Of a stretch of DNA of 64,000 bases, positions 16,616-24,294 are shown one piece after another (within the stretch, counting starts at the first letter, position 1; each line of letters starts with the position of its first letter). This DNA is from an uncultured Mediterraneibacter sp. Lineage in GTDB: Bacteria; Bacillota; Clostridia; Lachnospirales; Lachnospiraceae. The notes beneath the pieces were generated by a model. That model saw only the letters and a list, made by a program, of their open reading frames with translations, did no database searches and was not told the DNA's origin. The DNA is taken from NCBI GenBank assembly GCA_944384505.1, contig CALWTQ010000001.1:124001-188000 (forward strand). Direction: 5' to 3'. The translations under genes and the position numbers were made by a program.

Positions 16616-16930
16616 CTATACTGGCTTTGCGTGGAGCCGTGCATCGTTGCTCCGTTTTTTATTCTGACACATAATACTCACCACCGTTAACACTTGTGCA
16701 CCGATCCGCTTATTCCCATCCACAAAGGGATGTTTTTTAACAAGTCCAAAGCAAAGCCTGGCTGCTTTTTGCTGGAGAGACGGATACACATCCCCTCCTC
16801 CAAAGGTTTGAAGCGGAGTAAAGAGCGCAGAATCCAACATTCCTTCATCCCGCAGACCAGGCGATCCGCCAGTCTCAGCAATCAGCTGGGCGTGGATAAG
16901 AAGTACCTGTGATTTGGACAGCCGGATCAT
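16616..16930 (-). pseudogene. Fic/Doc-type toxin, C-terminus truncated
   Basis: The N-terminal 85 residues match the Doc family, with GLRDEGMLDSAL and the Fic core HPFVDGNKRIGAQ. Doc toxins phosphorylate EF-Tu by using the Fic fold. After VLTVV the family resemblance ends and the frame closes with 20 unrelated residues at 104, about 20 short of normal. The core is kept but the end of the fold is lost, so it is probably inactive. It overlaps the antitoxin gene by 4 bp, the standard pairing. An 11-bp inverted repeat, CTCCACGCAAA/TTTGCGTGGAG (16596-16636), marks the broken end. Confidence 0.7.
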
Positions 16931-17124
16931 TTAGCAAGTACCTCATAAGCCTGACGGTTCTTTTCAATCAAGCGCCGGGAAATGGACATGGCATCCTCAT
17001 CTGCTGCAAGCTGCTCCTGTTCAGCTGACGAAAACTCCATAACCAGGTAACGCGGAACATTGTTTTTTAAAATGACTACTGCGCCGTTCTCATCTACAAG
17101 GCGTGCCACTTTGGAGAAATTCAA
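16927..17124 (-). pseudogene. Phd-type antitoxin, N-terminus truncated
   Basis: The 65 residues NFSKVARLVDENGAVVILKNNVPRYLV and on are the Phd/YefM fold, but the first 15 or so residues that begin such antitoxins (the DNA-contacting strand and helix) are missing. The frame starts with a TTG at 17124 without a good ribosome site. A remnant of the palindromic repeat family lies immediately upstream (17154-17200), so that event probably removed the start. The C-terminal toxin-binding segment (SRRLIEKNRQAYEVL) remains. Confidence 0.6.
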
Positions 17125-17153
17125 CCTATTCCTTGTTGTTTTTGTACCCCAGG

Positions 17154-17200
17154 AGTTAATGAATAATAGCTGCCACAGGAAATGTTAGTGCGCTAAATAG
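17154..17200. repeat. Palindromic intergenic repeat, remnant copy E
   Basis: AGTTAATGAATAATAGCTG (17154-17172) matches the right end of module 1 in copies B and C, and GGAAATGTTAGTGCGCTAAATAG (in 17178-17200) matches the right end of copy A. The inner parts are gone. It sits between the broken antitoxin gene and the iron-sulfur protein gene. Confidence 0.6.
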
Positions 17201-17213
17201 ATCCCCCCCGCTG

Positions 17214-17993
17214 TCAGTCTAATATCCTCCCATCCACGGATATTGTAACCACCTGCCAGGGAATAAACTTCCCGCTGTTCTGCAGCGCCGTCTTTGCGGC
17301 CGCCTCTAATCCGCCGCAGCAGGGCACTTCCATGCGCACGATTGTCACGCTCTGAATGTCGTTTTCCCGGATAATCTGGGTCAGTTTTTCACTGTAGTCC
17401 ACTCCGTCCAGTTTCGGACAGCCGATCAGCGTGATCCGCCCTCTCATGAACTCCTGGTGCATATTTGCATAGGCATAGGCCGTACAGTCTGCCGCGATCA
17501 GAAGTTTTGCCCCGTCAAAATAAGGCGCGTTTACCGGCACAAGCTTGATCTGGCAGGGCCACTGTCCCAGCTGAGAATCCGGGGCACCGCTGCAGGTAGC
17601 TGCATGCGCCGGCCCTCTGTCTGAGCGGTGAAAACGCTTCATCTGATGTCCCGGGCAGCCAGAATGTGGTGCGCCGGCAGTCTGCGCATGCTTCCGGACT
17701 TGATCCTGTTCCTGATCTCCTGCCTGCCCCTGCTTTCCCGCCTGCTCCTGAGCCCTCTTGCGCATATTCTCCTGAACCGCTTCTTTATCATATTCCGCGG
17801 CTTCCCTCTCTATAAAAGTAATGGCTCCTGTCGGGCAGGCCGGCAGACAGTCGCCCAGACCATCGCAATAGTCATCCCTTAACAGCTTTGCCTTCCCGTT
17901 TACCATACCGATCGCGCCCTCATGACACGCGGAAGCGCATGCGCCGCATCCGTTACATTTCTCTTCGTCAATATGAATAATCCTTCGAATCAT
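17214..17993 (-). CDS. Iron-sulfur protein with two 4Fe-4S clusters
   Basis: A 259-residue soluble protein. The first 60 residues are a bacterial ferredoxin domain with two CxxCxxCxxxC clusters (CNGCGACASAC and CDGLGDCLPACP, the second with an extra residue). A Gln/Glu/Ala-rich linker and CPGHQMKRF follow. The C-terminal 130 residues hold several cysteines (ADCTAYAYAN, LIGCPKLDG, VPCCGG) and look like the domain in clostridial ferredoxin-like partners of hydroxylamine reductase. It probably carries electrons. The gene is divergent from a Crp/Fnr regulator, which may control it. Confidence 0.82.
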   Translation of the reverse strand: MIRRIIHIDEEKCNGCGACASACHEGAIGMVNGKAKLLRDDYCDGLGDCLPACPTGAITFIEREAAEYDKEAVQENMRKRAQEQAGKQGQAGDQEQDQVRKHAQTAGAPHSGCPGHQMKRFHRSDRGPAHAATCSGAPDSQLGQWPCQIKLVPVNAPYFDGAKLLIAADCTAYAYANMHQEFMRGRITLIGCPKLDGVDYSEKLTQIIRENDIQSVTIVRMEVPCCGGLEAAAKTALQNSGKFIPWQVVTISVDGRILD

Positions 17994-18013
17994 AAATATA
18001 TCCTGCCTTTCCC

Positions 18014-18042
18014 TTGAATTTGTAAATTCAGTATAATATAAT
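18014..18042 (+). promoter_or_regulatory. Promoter of the Crp/Fnr gene, with a nearby palindrome
   Basis: TTGAAT (18014-18019) and TATAAT (18037-18042) are 17 bp apart. GTTGTTTTGACAAC (18058-18071), an inverted repeat with 5-bp arms, lies just past the expected start and may be an operator for the regulator itself or the divergent iron-sulfur gene. Confidence 0.5.
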
Positions 18043-18088
18043 CGAAATCAAATTTCCGTTGTTTTGACAACAAAAAGGGAGAAAATTT

Positions 18089-18748
18089 ATGATCTTATCG
18101 GAGACTCAACTATTCCATGGAATCGAGGAAAATGATATAAAAACTCTTTTAAATTGTTTAAAACCGCAAAAGCGTCACTACAAAAAAGGGGAAACCATTC
18201 TGGCGGAAGGAGCTGTTACGGAAAATATCGGTATCGTCCTGACCGGGCTGGCAATTATCGCCCGCGACGACATTTGGGGAAACACCAGTATTCTCGGAAA
18301 TGTCGCCCCGGGTTCAGCTTTTGCGGAGGTGTATGCCTGCATCCCCGGCCAGCCTCTATTGATTAACGTCTCCGCCGCAGAAGATACTACTGTCTTATTC
18401 ATCAACGCAGACCGGATCTTGTCGTCCTGCTCCAGCGCCTGCCCTTTCCACACAAGACTTGCGCGTAATCTTCTGACTGTATGTGCCCACAAAAGTCTGC
18501 ATCTTTCGCAGAAGATTCTTCACACCAGTCCAAAATCCATCCGCAGCAGACTGATGTCCTATTTTTCAGAGTGTGCCACATCTGCCGGAAGCGATTCCTT
18601 TGATATTTCATATAACCGCCAGCAGATGGCAGATTACCTGAACGTGGACCGCAGCGCCATGTGCAGTGAGCTCTCAAAAATGCAGAGAGAAGGGCTGATC
18701 AAATATAGGAAAAACCACTTTATATTAAAAAACGGGCCGCAGAAATGA
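18089..18748 (+). CDS. Crp/Fnr-family transcription regulator
   Basis: A 219-residue protein with an N-terminal cyclic-nucleotide-binding-type beta barrel (GETILAEGAVTENIGIVLTGLA) and a C-terminal Crp-type winged helix (NRQQMADYLNVDRSAMCSELSKMQREGLIKY). The Arg/Ser residues that bind cAMP in Crp are not evident. Several cysteines occur (SSCSSACPF), which in this place could sense redox, but the Fnr N-terminal cysteine cluster is absent. Clostridial relatives control anaerobic nitrogen-oxide or redox genes. It is divergent from the ferredoxin-like protein, so a regulatory pair is likely. Confidence 0.88.
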   Translation: MILSETQLFHGIEENDIKTLLNCLKPQKRHYKKGETILAEGAVTENIGIVLTGLAIIARDDIWGNTSILGNVAPGSAFAEVYACIPGQPLLINVSAAEDTTVLFINADRILSSCSSACPFHTRLARNLLTVCAHKSLHLSQKILHTSPKSIRSRLMSYFSECATSAGSDSFDISYNRQQMADYLNVDRSAMCSELSKMQREGLIKYRKNHFILKNGPQK

Positions 18749-18802
18749 AACCTCTCGGATTCATTTCAACGGCCTTATTTCCGTTTTCCTTCAATAAGAC
18801 AA

Positions 18803-20008
18803 CTATTTTATCTCTGCTTTTTTGTACACCCTGTAAACAATCGGCTGCAAAACCAGAGTTACCGCTGTATACACTAGAATAATTATTGCCGGAATCCCAA
18901 TAACCTTTCCTCCGATCTGCATCAGGCTGAAATCCCGAACCCCATTGTAGATATCCAAAAGCCGGTCAGGAAAGAACGAGCAGACCTGCGGCAGCGTAAC
19001 AATTCTGCTTAAAAACGGAAATACACACAGCACAACGAACGGCGCGATAATCGCAGTTACAGTGGAGCGGGTAAGGGCGGACACCAGCATTGCAGCCGTG
19101 GCGGCAAACAGCATTCCTATATAGCCGCCGAATACAATCAGCAGGTACGTCTCTAAAAATGTTGCATTATAAAAATCTCTCCACATTTCCAGCTGGATCG
19201 GACAGCCTGCCCCATCTGCTCCCAGTATCAAAAGCACTGCTGCTGTGTATATAATCAAAGCCGCCGCATACACTGCTGTCGCAATAATAAATCCCGCGCC
19301 CAGCTTGGAACCGACCGCTTTATTTCTCCCCAGCTTTGTTGAGAAAAATACAGCGTCCGCTTTCGTCTGAAATTCATCTGAAAAAATCCCCGACACGAAG
19401 AATCCGATAAAAAGAGCCAGCAGCAATATAAACGTGGATATATTCTGCAGCAGAGCGGCCCATCCGTCATAATATTCATAATAAAACGGCGTATCCAGGT
19501 TTTTATACTGACTGAGCAGAAATTCCTGCTGCTCCCTTGAAAACGTCTCTTTGCCGGACGCAAACCATTCCTCCAGCCCGGAAATGCGTTTCTCGTAGAC
19601 GTCTGCCGCCTGATCTTCTGTAATACTGTCGATCGCATAATAATCATACTCGCGCCACGGGCTGTTCGCATTATTAATCAGATCTATAATCGAAGAGATT
19701 CCCTGTCTCTTTTGATATATTTTATCCTCGTCTTCCATGGAACCTGACGCATACTCAGAATTAATTGCCTGGTTCTCCCTGTAAACGTCTCGAAGCACAT
19801 CCTCTGTCAGATATCCGGCCCATTTATTCTTTTCTTCTCTGAGATTTCTGGCTGCGGCAATGCCTGTTTTGTGACCGCCATTCTCATCTACATACTCCAC
19901 TCTGTTGACAGTCATCACAGATACTGCCAGCAGCACAATGGCCAAAAGAAGCAGCGCAATTTTATTCCTGCCTTTTAAAAATACTTTTTTTATCTCATAT
20001 TTCAACAT
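18803..20008 (-). CDS. ABC-2 type permease
   Basis: About 401 residues with six membrane helices. The first begins near residue 18 (IALLLLAIVLLAVSVMTV) and a large outside loop of about 140 residues follows, rich in charged residues. The other helices are clustered in the second half, ending in IIILVYTAVTLVLQP. This shape is that of ABC-2 exporter permeases that move antibiotics or peptides. The ATG at 20008 has GGGGAGTGAAG upstream and overlaps the ATPase gene by 14 bp. Substrate unknown. Confidence 0.88.
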   Translation of the reverse strand: MLKYEIKKVFLKGRNKIALLLLAIVLLAVSVMTVNRVEYVDENGGHKTGIAAARNLREEKNKWAGYLTEDVLRDVYRENQAINSEYASGSMEDEDKIYQKRQGISSIIDLINNANSPWREYDYYAIDSITEDQAADVYEKRISGLEEWFASGKETFSREQQEFLLSQYKNLDTPFYYEYYDGWAALLQNISTFILLLALFIGFFVSGIFSDEFQTKADAVFFSTKLGRNKAVGSKLGAGFIIATAVYAAALIIYTAAVLLILGADGAGCPIQLEMWRDFYNATFLETYLLIVFGGYIGMLFAATAAMLVSALTRSTVTAIIAPFVVLCVFPFLSRIVTLPQVCSFFPDRLLDIYNGVRDFSLMQIGGKVIGIPAIIILVYTAVTLVLQPIVYRVYKKAEIK

Positions 20009-20882
20009 CTTCACTCCCCGCCTTTTCACCAAAGTAATATAAAAACGCGTCTTCCAAAGTAGGCTTCACTTGAACCGCATCCGGCAGAGGCCGATCCGCT
20101 GAAACGATTCTCAACTCTGCTCTATCTTCCTCCGATTTCATATTTGATACTTTATATTTATTTATCATGAAAGACACCTTTTGTTTTTCTACACGGCAGA
20201 TCCATACTGTCTCCGGCATGTTCCCTACAATCTCATCCAGAGCTCCCCGCCGGATAATTTTTCCGCCCTTCATCAGCCATATTTCATTTGCGATATACTC
20301 GATATCTGAAACAATATGCGTTGACAGCAGAACCAGCCGTTCCTCTGAAAGCTCACTGATCAAATTGCGGAACCGGATTCTTTCATTTGGATCCAGACCG
20401 GCAGTGGGTTCATCCAAGATCAATATCCGGGGATCATTCAGCATGGCCTGGGCGATTCCCGCGCGGCGTTTCATCCCTCCAGACAATGTTTTCATCTTTT
20501 TCTTCGCGGCTTTCGAAAGTCCGACCTTCTGAATCAGCTCCTTTGTCCTTCTTTTTGCCACAGCCGGGCGCAGCCCCTTGATAGATGCAATATAGAGCAG
20601 ATAATCCTGCACCGTGAATTCCGGATAAAACCCGAATTCCTGAGGCAGGTATCCCAGGAGCTGCCGGTATCTGCCATCCAGTTCCAGAATATTTTTCCCT
20701 TTATAAGTAATGTTTCCGCTTGTAGGTTTAATAAGTGTACATAGCATTCTCATCAGCGTGGTCTTTCCGGCGCCGTTTACTCCCAGCAGGCCATAGACTC
20801 CGTTTGTCATGGTGAGACTCACATGGTCAACCGCTGTAAAATTCCCGAACTTTTTTGTCAGATCATTTAATTGCAATTCCAT
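19995..20882 (-). CDS. ABC transporter ATP-binding protein
   Basis: A 295-residue ATPase with Walker A (GVNGAGKTT), signature LSGGMKRR, Walker B (ILILDEPTAGLDP) and the H-loop (LLSTHI). The C-terminal extension of about 80 residues is common in ATPases paired with ABC-2 permeases. The start at 20882 follows GGGAGGAA; the frame opens 15 codons earlier. A run of nine C (20958-20966) lies in its leader. It is co-transcribed with the permease gene that overlaps it. Confidence 0.92.
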   Translation of the reverse strand: MELQLNDLTKKFGNFTAVDHVSLTMTNGVYGLLGVNGAGKTTLMRMLCTLIKPTSGNITYKGKNILELDGRYRQLLGYLPQEFGFYPEFTVQDYLLYIASIKGLRPAVAKRRTKELIQKVGLSKAAKKKMKTLSGGMKRRAGIAQAMLNDPRILILDEPTAGLDPNERIRFRNLISELSEERLVLLSTHIVSDIEYIANEIWLMKGGKIIRRGALDEIVGNMPETVWICRVEKQKVSFMINKYKVSNMKSEEDRAELRIVSADRPLPDAVQVKPTLEDAFLYYFGEKAGSEDVEI

Positions 20883-21063
20883 TTTGGATTCCTCCCAATA
20901 ATTTGTACATTTTTCAATATTTGACAAATAGAAACGCCGAACAATCTAAGTCCACAACCCCCCCCCTTTCCCACTTCCGTACCTCTATCATATATAATCA
21001 ACCGTCAGTACAAAAATATAGCGGCAAAAGTTTAAGATTCTCTTTAGAAGATATTAAAAACTG

Positions 21064-21098
21064 CATAAAAAAAGCAGGCTGTTTTATCAGCTCTGCTC
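21064..21098 (-). terminator. Intrinsic terminator after the coiled-coil gene
   Basis: On the minus strand GAGCAGAGCTG and CAGCCTGCT form a stem with the loop ATAAAA, followed by TTTTTTT. It ends the gene at 21109-21351. Confidence 0.75.
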
Positions 21099-21108
21099 AT
21101 TTTATATA

Positions 21109-21351
21109 CTATTCTTCCTCTTCTGTATCCATTGAATTTAATACAGCAAGAATTTCATCTATTGATTTTCCGGAAGCAACCACCGCATTATACAGCTGCT
21201 CTTTTTTCTGATCCTCGATCTGCTTTTCGATTTCCTTCTTCTGGCTGCGCAGAGCTTTGAGTTTTTCTTCTGCCCCCTCAATCTGTGCGGTCACATCAGC
21301 CAGCCTCGCTTCTAATGAAATACTTTCCTGCTTTTTTCTTCCTCTGGGCAT
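21109..21351 (-). CDS. Small coiled-coil protein of unknown function
   Basis: An 80-residue protein with a basic start (MPRGRKKQES) and a long helix of heptads (LADVTAQIEGAEEKLKALRSQKKEIEKQI), then a second helix and an acidic tail. The shape is that of small DNA-binding or regulatory proteins with a coiled-coil dimer, but no named family is recognised. A GGAGGA ribosome site stands before the ATG and an intrinsic terminator follows, so it forms its own unit. Confidence 0.65.
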   Translation of the reverse strand: MPRGRKKQESISLEARLADVTAQIEGAEEKLKALRSQKKEIEKQIEDQKKEQLYNAVVASGKSIDEILAVLNSMDTEEEE

Positions 21352-21403
21352 ATAGAATCCTCCTCTTTTTGTTCGTTATTATAACACCATCTCCAAAGGA
21401 TTT

Positions 21404-21555
21404 CTACTGGTTTTCCGCTTTAACGCGCAAAACATCCTGTATGCCATAGAAGGTACGCGCCATCTTCTCCACATAGTCGTACCCGCAGTTCATGGCCGAA
21501 ACCGGGCCGCCTCCTGTAGTCACGTACAAGCATTAACAAATAAGATTCTTTTCAT
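21404..21555 (-). pseudogene. NAD(P)H-dependent oxidoreductase, internally deleted
   Basis: The ATG at 21555 has AAGGAG upstream and gives MKRILFVNAC, the usual start of flavodoxin-fold quinone/azoreductases. The next bases jump straight to YVTTGGGPVSAMNCGYDYVE and the C-terminal strand (YGIQDVLRVKAENQ) of the same family. About 150 residues between these parts are missing, and the junction lies near TGTAC at 21529-21535. Thus a deletion has removed the middle of a flavoprotein gene; no product should form. Confidence 0.65.
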
Positions 21556-21678
21556 ATTAACTCCTTGTTGCTCTTTATTTTCCATTGTACCTAAGAGAAA
21601 TTTATCTTTCAAAAATTGCATTTAGATTTCGTTCCTCCGTTTCTATAATCAGCTTTTGATTAAGCCGAAATCGTCTTA

Positions 21679-21798
21679 TTAAAAAATCCCGAAAGATGCT
21701 GCTATATCCATTTGATCACTAAATCCAGTCTGTTTCACATTATGTAACGGCTTATTAACATTACTGTACAAGACCATATTTTGTGATATCTTCATCAT
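21679..21798 (-). CDS. 39-residue peptide, possible signal peptide of the sensor kinase
   Basis: A short frame that starts with two ATG codons behind AAAGGAG, a very good ribosome site. The peptide begins MMKISQNMVLYSNVNK and ends in DIAASFGIF. It has no clear leader peptide or membrane helix, but the end is hydrophobic. It lies 107 bp downstream of the GHKL kinase on the same strand. Secreted peptides often lie near such kinases, so it may be the ligand or a small immunity or regulatory protein. No homologue is recognised; the size makes chance possible. Confidence 0.45.
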   Translation of the reverse strand: MMKISQNMVLYSNVNKPLHNVKQTGFSDQMDIAASFGIF

Positions 21799-21823
21799 TT
21801 TTCTCCTTTAAATATCCGTCCCT

Positions 21824-21898
21824 TTAATAGTAAGTCCTCTCTGTATACCTTATCGGCTTAAAATATCCAATAATAAACAGCGACATCTCATAGGCCAT
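21824..21898 (-). CDS. 24-residue peptide frame directly after the kinase
   Basis: The ATG at 21898 is 8 bp after the kinase stop, and the frame runs MAYEMSLFIIGYFKPIR and closes after a Tyr-rich tail. It has a short hydrophobic core. A weak GGAAGATAGAG site stands upstream. It may be translated together with the kinase, yet at this size it could be chance. Confidence 0.25.
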   Translation of the reverse strand: MAYEMSLFIIGYFKPIRYTERTYY

Positions 21899-21905
21899 AA
21901 ATTCT

Positions 21906-23210
21906 CTATCTTCCATACAGCGTTACCCGGATCAGGAAACGAGCCGCAACAGAATCATCAACAGACACTATTCCCTGATATTTTTCCGCCGTCCTGTTAA
22001 CGGATGACAATCCAATCCCGTGATTAGCCACATCCGTTTTCGTCGTTCGCAGTTTTTTCCCTTTCGTCTTTAGCAGCTCTCCTTTATAATTGTTCTCCAC
22101 TGTTATAAGGAGATTACGTTTGTCATATTTTATCCTGAGCCTGATATATTTTCTGCCGTCCGCATTTCTGGCTCCTTCAATCGCATTTTCCAGCAGATTC
22201 CCCAATATCAGGCTTATGTCCGCGCCTTTAAACGGTATCTCCGCAGGGATAAACAGATCTGACCGGAACTCTATCCCTTCTTTTTCTGCTGTCATGTTCC
22301 AATATCTGACCAGAGAATCTATCACTGTATTTCCGGTATTTGCGGCTTCAGACGGTTTTAAATTTCCATTCTCCATGACATCGTTCACAAAGTCGATTAT
22401 CTTCCCGCACTCCCCTTTTTCCGCATACGCAAGGATCGATACGAAATCATTTCTCATATTATGCCTCACATCTCTCATCTGCTGCATAGAAAGCTCAATT
22501 TCCTTCTGATGTCTTTCACTTAACTCCAGCTGTTGTTCGTAAACCAGGTTCATCTGTCTGATATACAGGTCGTCCGCCAGTTTTCTGTAAATATAAAAGA
22601 TTAATACATTTATGAGCAGCAGCACCGCCACAGAAATCAGGGAAAAGGATTCCGCGTATTCCCACTCTGATCGATAAGCTAACATAAATACCGTTCCCAT
22701 AATATATATACTTCCTGCCGAAATAAAAACAAGCAGAATATTGTGAAAATCCGGAATCTCCATAGGTGCTGCAGTAATTGCTTTTCTTAAAGCCACTATC
22801 ACAATAAAAAGCAGCAGTTTTGAGATAAATGAACCAAAGAGTTGAGAATTTGCAAGACGTTCGGAATAAAGCATAAGCATATTATTAATCAACATCTCTG
22901 ACAGCATCCAGATCGCATCAAATGTAACTGAAAAGAGGCATTTCTTCCAAAACTTTCCCTCAAATATATTTACTGCCACTACCAGCGTACACACTAACGT
23001 CACACCAATATTATAGATCGGCGTCAATGGCGCCCCAATGATATCCAGTATTCCAATCTGCCAGACAACAAGCAGCACAACTCCCAGGAGCACCTGGAGA
23101 CTCTTCTTTTTCATTGTAAAAAACGTCTTAAAATAAAGGAAAAACAAAAAAACAGTAAATAATCCAAGTATAATGTTGATTCCGCCTGCAGCCCACTTAT
23201 CTGCCGACAT
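21906..23210 (-). CDS. AgrC-like GHKL sensor histidine kinase
   Basis: About 434 residues. Seven hydrophobic helices cover residues 1-205, a usual shape for peptide-sensing kinases. A coiled coil follows, and the phosphoacceptor box (MRDVRHNMRNDFVSIL). The GHKL ATPase domain shows LGNLLENAIEGAR (N box) and NHGIGLSSVNRTAEKY (G box). The ATG at 23210 has GGAGG upstream and overlaps the regulator gene by 14 bp. By analogy with AgrC/VirS it may sense a peptide outside the cell. No AgrB processing gene is found in the window. Confidence 0.9.
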   Translation of the reverse strand: MSADKWAAGGINIILGLFTVFLFFLYFKTFFTMKKKSLQVLLGVVLLVVWQIGILDIIGAPLTPIYNIGVTLVCTLVVAVNIFEGKFWKKCLFSVTFDAIWMLSEMLINNMLMLYSERLANSQLFGSFISKLLLFIVIVALRKAITAAPMEIPDFHNILLVFISAGSIYIMGTVFMLAYRSEWEYAESFSLISVAVLLLINVLIFYIYRKLADDLYIRQMNLVYEQQLELSERHQKEIELSMQQMRDVRHNMRNDFVSILAYAEKGECGKIIDFVNDVMENGNLKPSEAANTGNTVIDSLVRYWNMTAEKEGIEFRSDLFIPAEIPFKGADISLILGNLLENAIEGARNADGRKYIRLRIKYDKRNLLITVENNYKGELLKTKGKKLRTTKTDVANHGIGLSSVNRTAEKYQGIVSVDDSVAARFLIRVTLYGR

Positions 23211-23925
23211 AAACAGTGTCCTCCATCTCACAATATTGTTCGCTGATCAGTTTCCTTCGGTCTGCGCTAATAGAGATTTTTTTCCCATTGTCCATTAAAA
23301 CAAAATCATAAGATATTCCTTCCACATGTTTATAATTTACCAGAAAGGACTGATGGACCCGCAGAAAAGAGGCCGGAACAGCTTTCAGTCTCTCTTCTAT
23401 TTCGTTGAGTTTCCCATAAAACTCAAATACCTCCTTTTCCGTTATCCCCCGAATCTTCCTCCGATTGCTCTCAAAATAAAGAATATCCCGAATCAGGACT
23501 TTGCGGTTTATCCGCTGATACTTATAGCGAAAATAGCTGTCACTGCTGATTATATCCTCATACGCTGCCCGAAAGCACTCTTCCATCTGCGCCGGAGACA
23601 CCGGCTTTATCAAAAATTGGAATGGACGTACCGAAAAAGAGTCTCTCATATAATTCTCATGGCAGGTGACATAAATAATCAAAACTGTTTTATCATACTT
23701 CCTTATCCTTTTAGCGGCAGAAATACCATCTTCTTTCCCCATTTCTATATCAAGATAAATCATGTCAAAAGAGGCGCCGTCTATAACTGCGTTGACTAAA
23801 CTTTCTCCGTTCCAGAAGACATCAATTTCTGCATCCACAAAATTCTGCTTTGCTATATTCTGTATTTGGGTCTTCATATTTTCAGCAAATCGGGTGTCAT
23901 CATCGCAAACAGCTATGTTCAGCAT
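23197..23925 (-). CDS. LytTR-type response regulator
   Basis: A 242-residue protein. The receiver domain has the acidic pair DDD near the start, the phosphate Asp in MIYLDIEM and the Lys in FLIKPV. The C-terminal LytTR DNA-binding domain begins near residue 130 (RKVLIRDILYFESNRRKIRG) and has FLRVHQSFLVNYKHVEGI. Such regulators bind pairs of direct repeats before target promoters. It precedes the GHKL kinase by an overlap, the standard AgrA/AgrC order. Confidence 0.92.
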   Translation of the reverse strand: MLNIAVCDDDTRFAENMKTQIQNIAKQNFVDAEIDVFWNGESLVNAVIDGASFDMIYLDIEMGKEDGISAAKRIRKYDKTVLIIYVTCHENYMRDSFSVRPFQFLIKPVSPAQMEECFRAAYEDIISSDSYFRYKYQRINRKVLIRDILYFESNRRKIRGITEKEVFEFYGKLNEIEERLKAVPASFLRVHQSFLVNYKHVEGISYDFVLMDNGKKISISADRRKLISEQYCEMEDTVYVGR

Positions 23926-24002
23926 ATTGTCACATCTCTCCTTTGTGTTTCTTCTTTTCCTTTGTTCGATTAATCATTAAGCCCCCTGTTCAAAACGTAA
24001 TA

Positions 24003-24037
24003 GAAAAGTCCCGGAGCTGCGGCCTCCGGGACTTTTC
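24003..24037. terminator. Bidirectional terminator-type hairpin
   Basis: Arms GAAAAGTCCCGGAG (24003-24016) and CTCCGGGACTTTTC (24024-24037) are perfect over 14 bp with a 7-nt loop; the T-rich ends of the stem give short T runs in both directions. It separates the coiled-coil genes from the regulator promoter region. Confidence 0.65.
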
Positions 24038-24126
24038 ATCAACTTGCCATGAGCAGGCTTTTCTTTTTGCCTGATGACATTACAGCATATGCCATCAGAC
24101 ATTTCATGTATACGTATTTTTAGTAT

Positions 24127-24294
24127 TTATTGCTCTTCTTTGCATTTCACCAGCGCGTCCATCAGATCATAAAATGCCTGTTTACTTTTTATAATTTGTT
24201 GTACGAGCTTCCTTTCTGAGTCAGTATAATACTCGTTATACTGACTGAACGCCTCCTCCCGCTTCTTCAGCACTCTCTTCAGCAGATACCGCAT
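24127..24294 (-). CDS. Small charged protein overlapping the 3' end of the previous gene
   Basis: About 55 residues, MRYLLKRVLKKREEAF then YYTDSERKLVQQIIKSKQAFYDLMDALVKCKEEQ. The second half lies beyond the end of the upstream gene and reads like a normal amphipathic helical protein. The first half overlaps that gene by 59 bp. The true start is uncertain; an in-frame GTG at Val8 is an alternative. Function unknown. Confidence 0.4.
   Translation of the reverse strand: MRYLLKRVLKKREEAFSQYNEYYTDSERKLVQQIIKSKQAFYDLMDALVKCKEEQ

Noticed and set aside
24003..24037. Part of the palindromic repeat family
   Set aside because: The stem is a simple terminator type and shares no sequence with the repeat modules or their ends.
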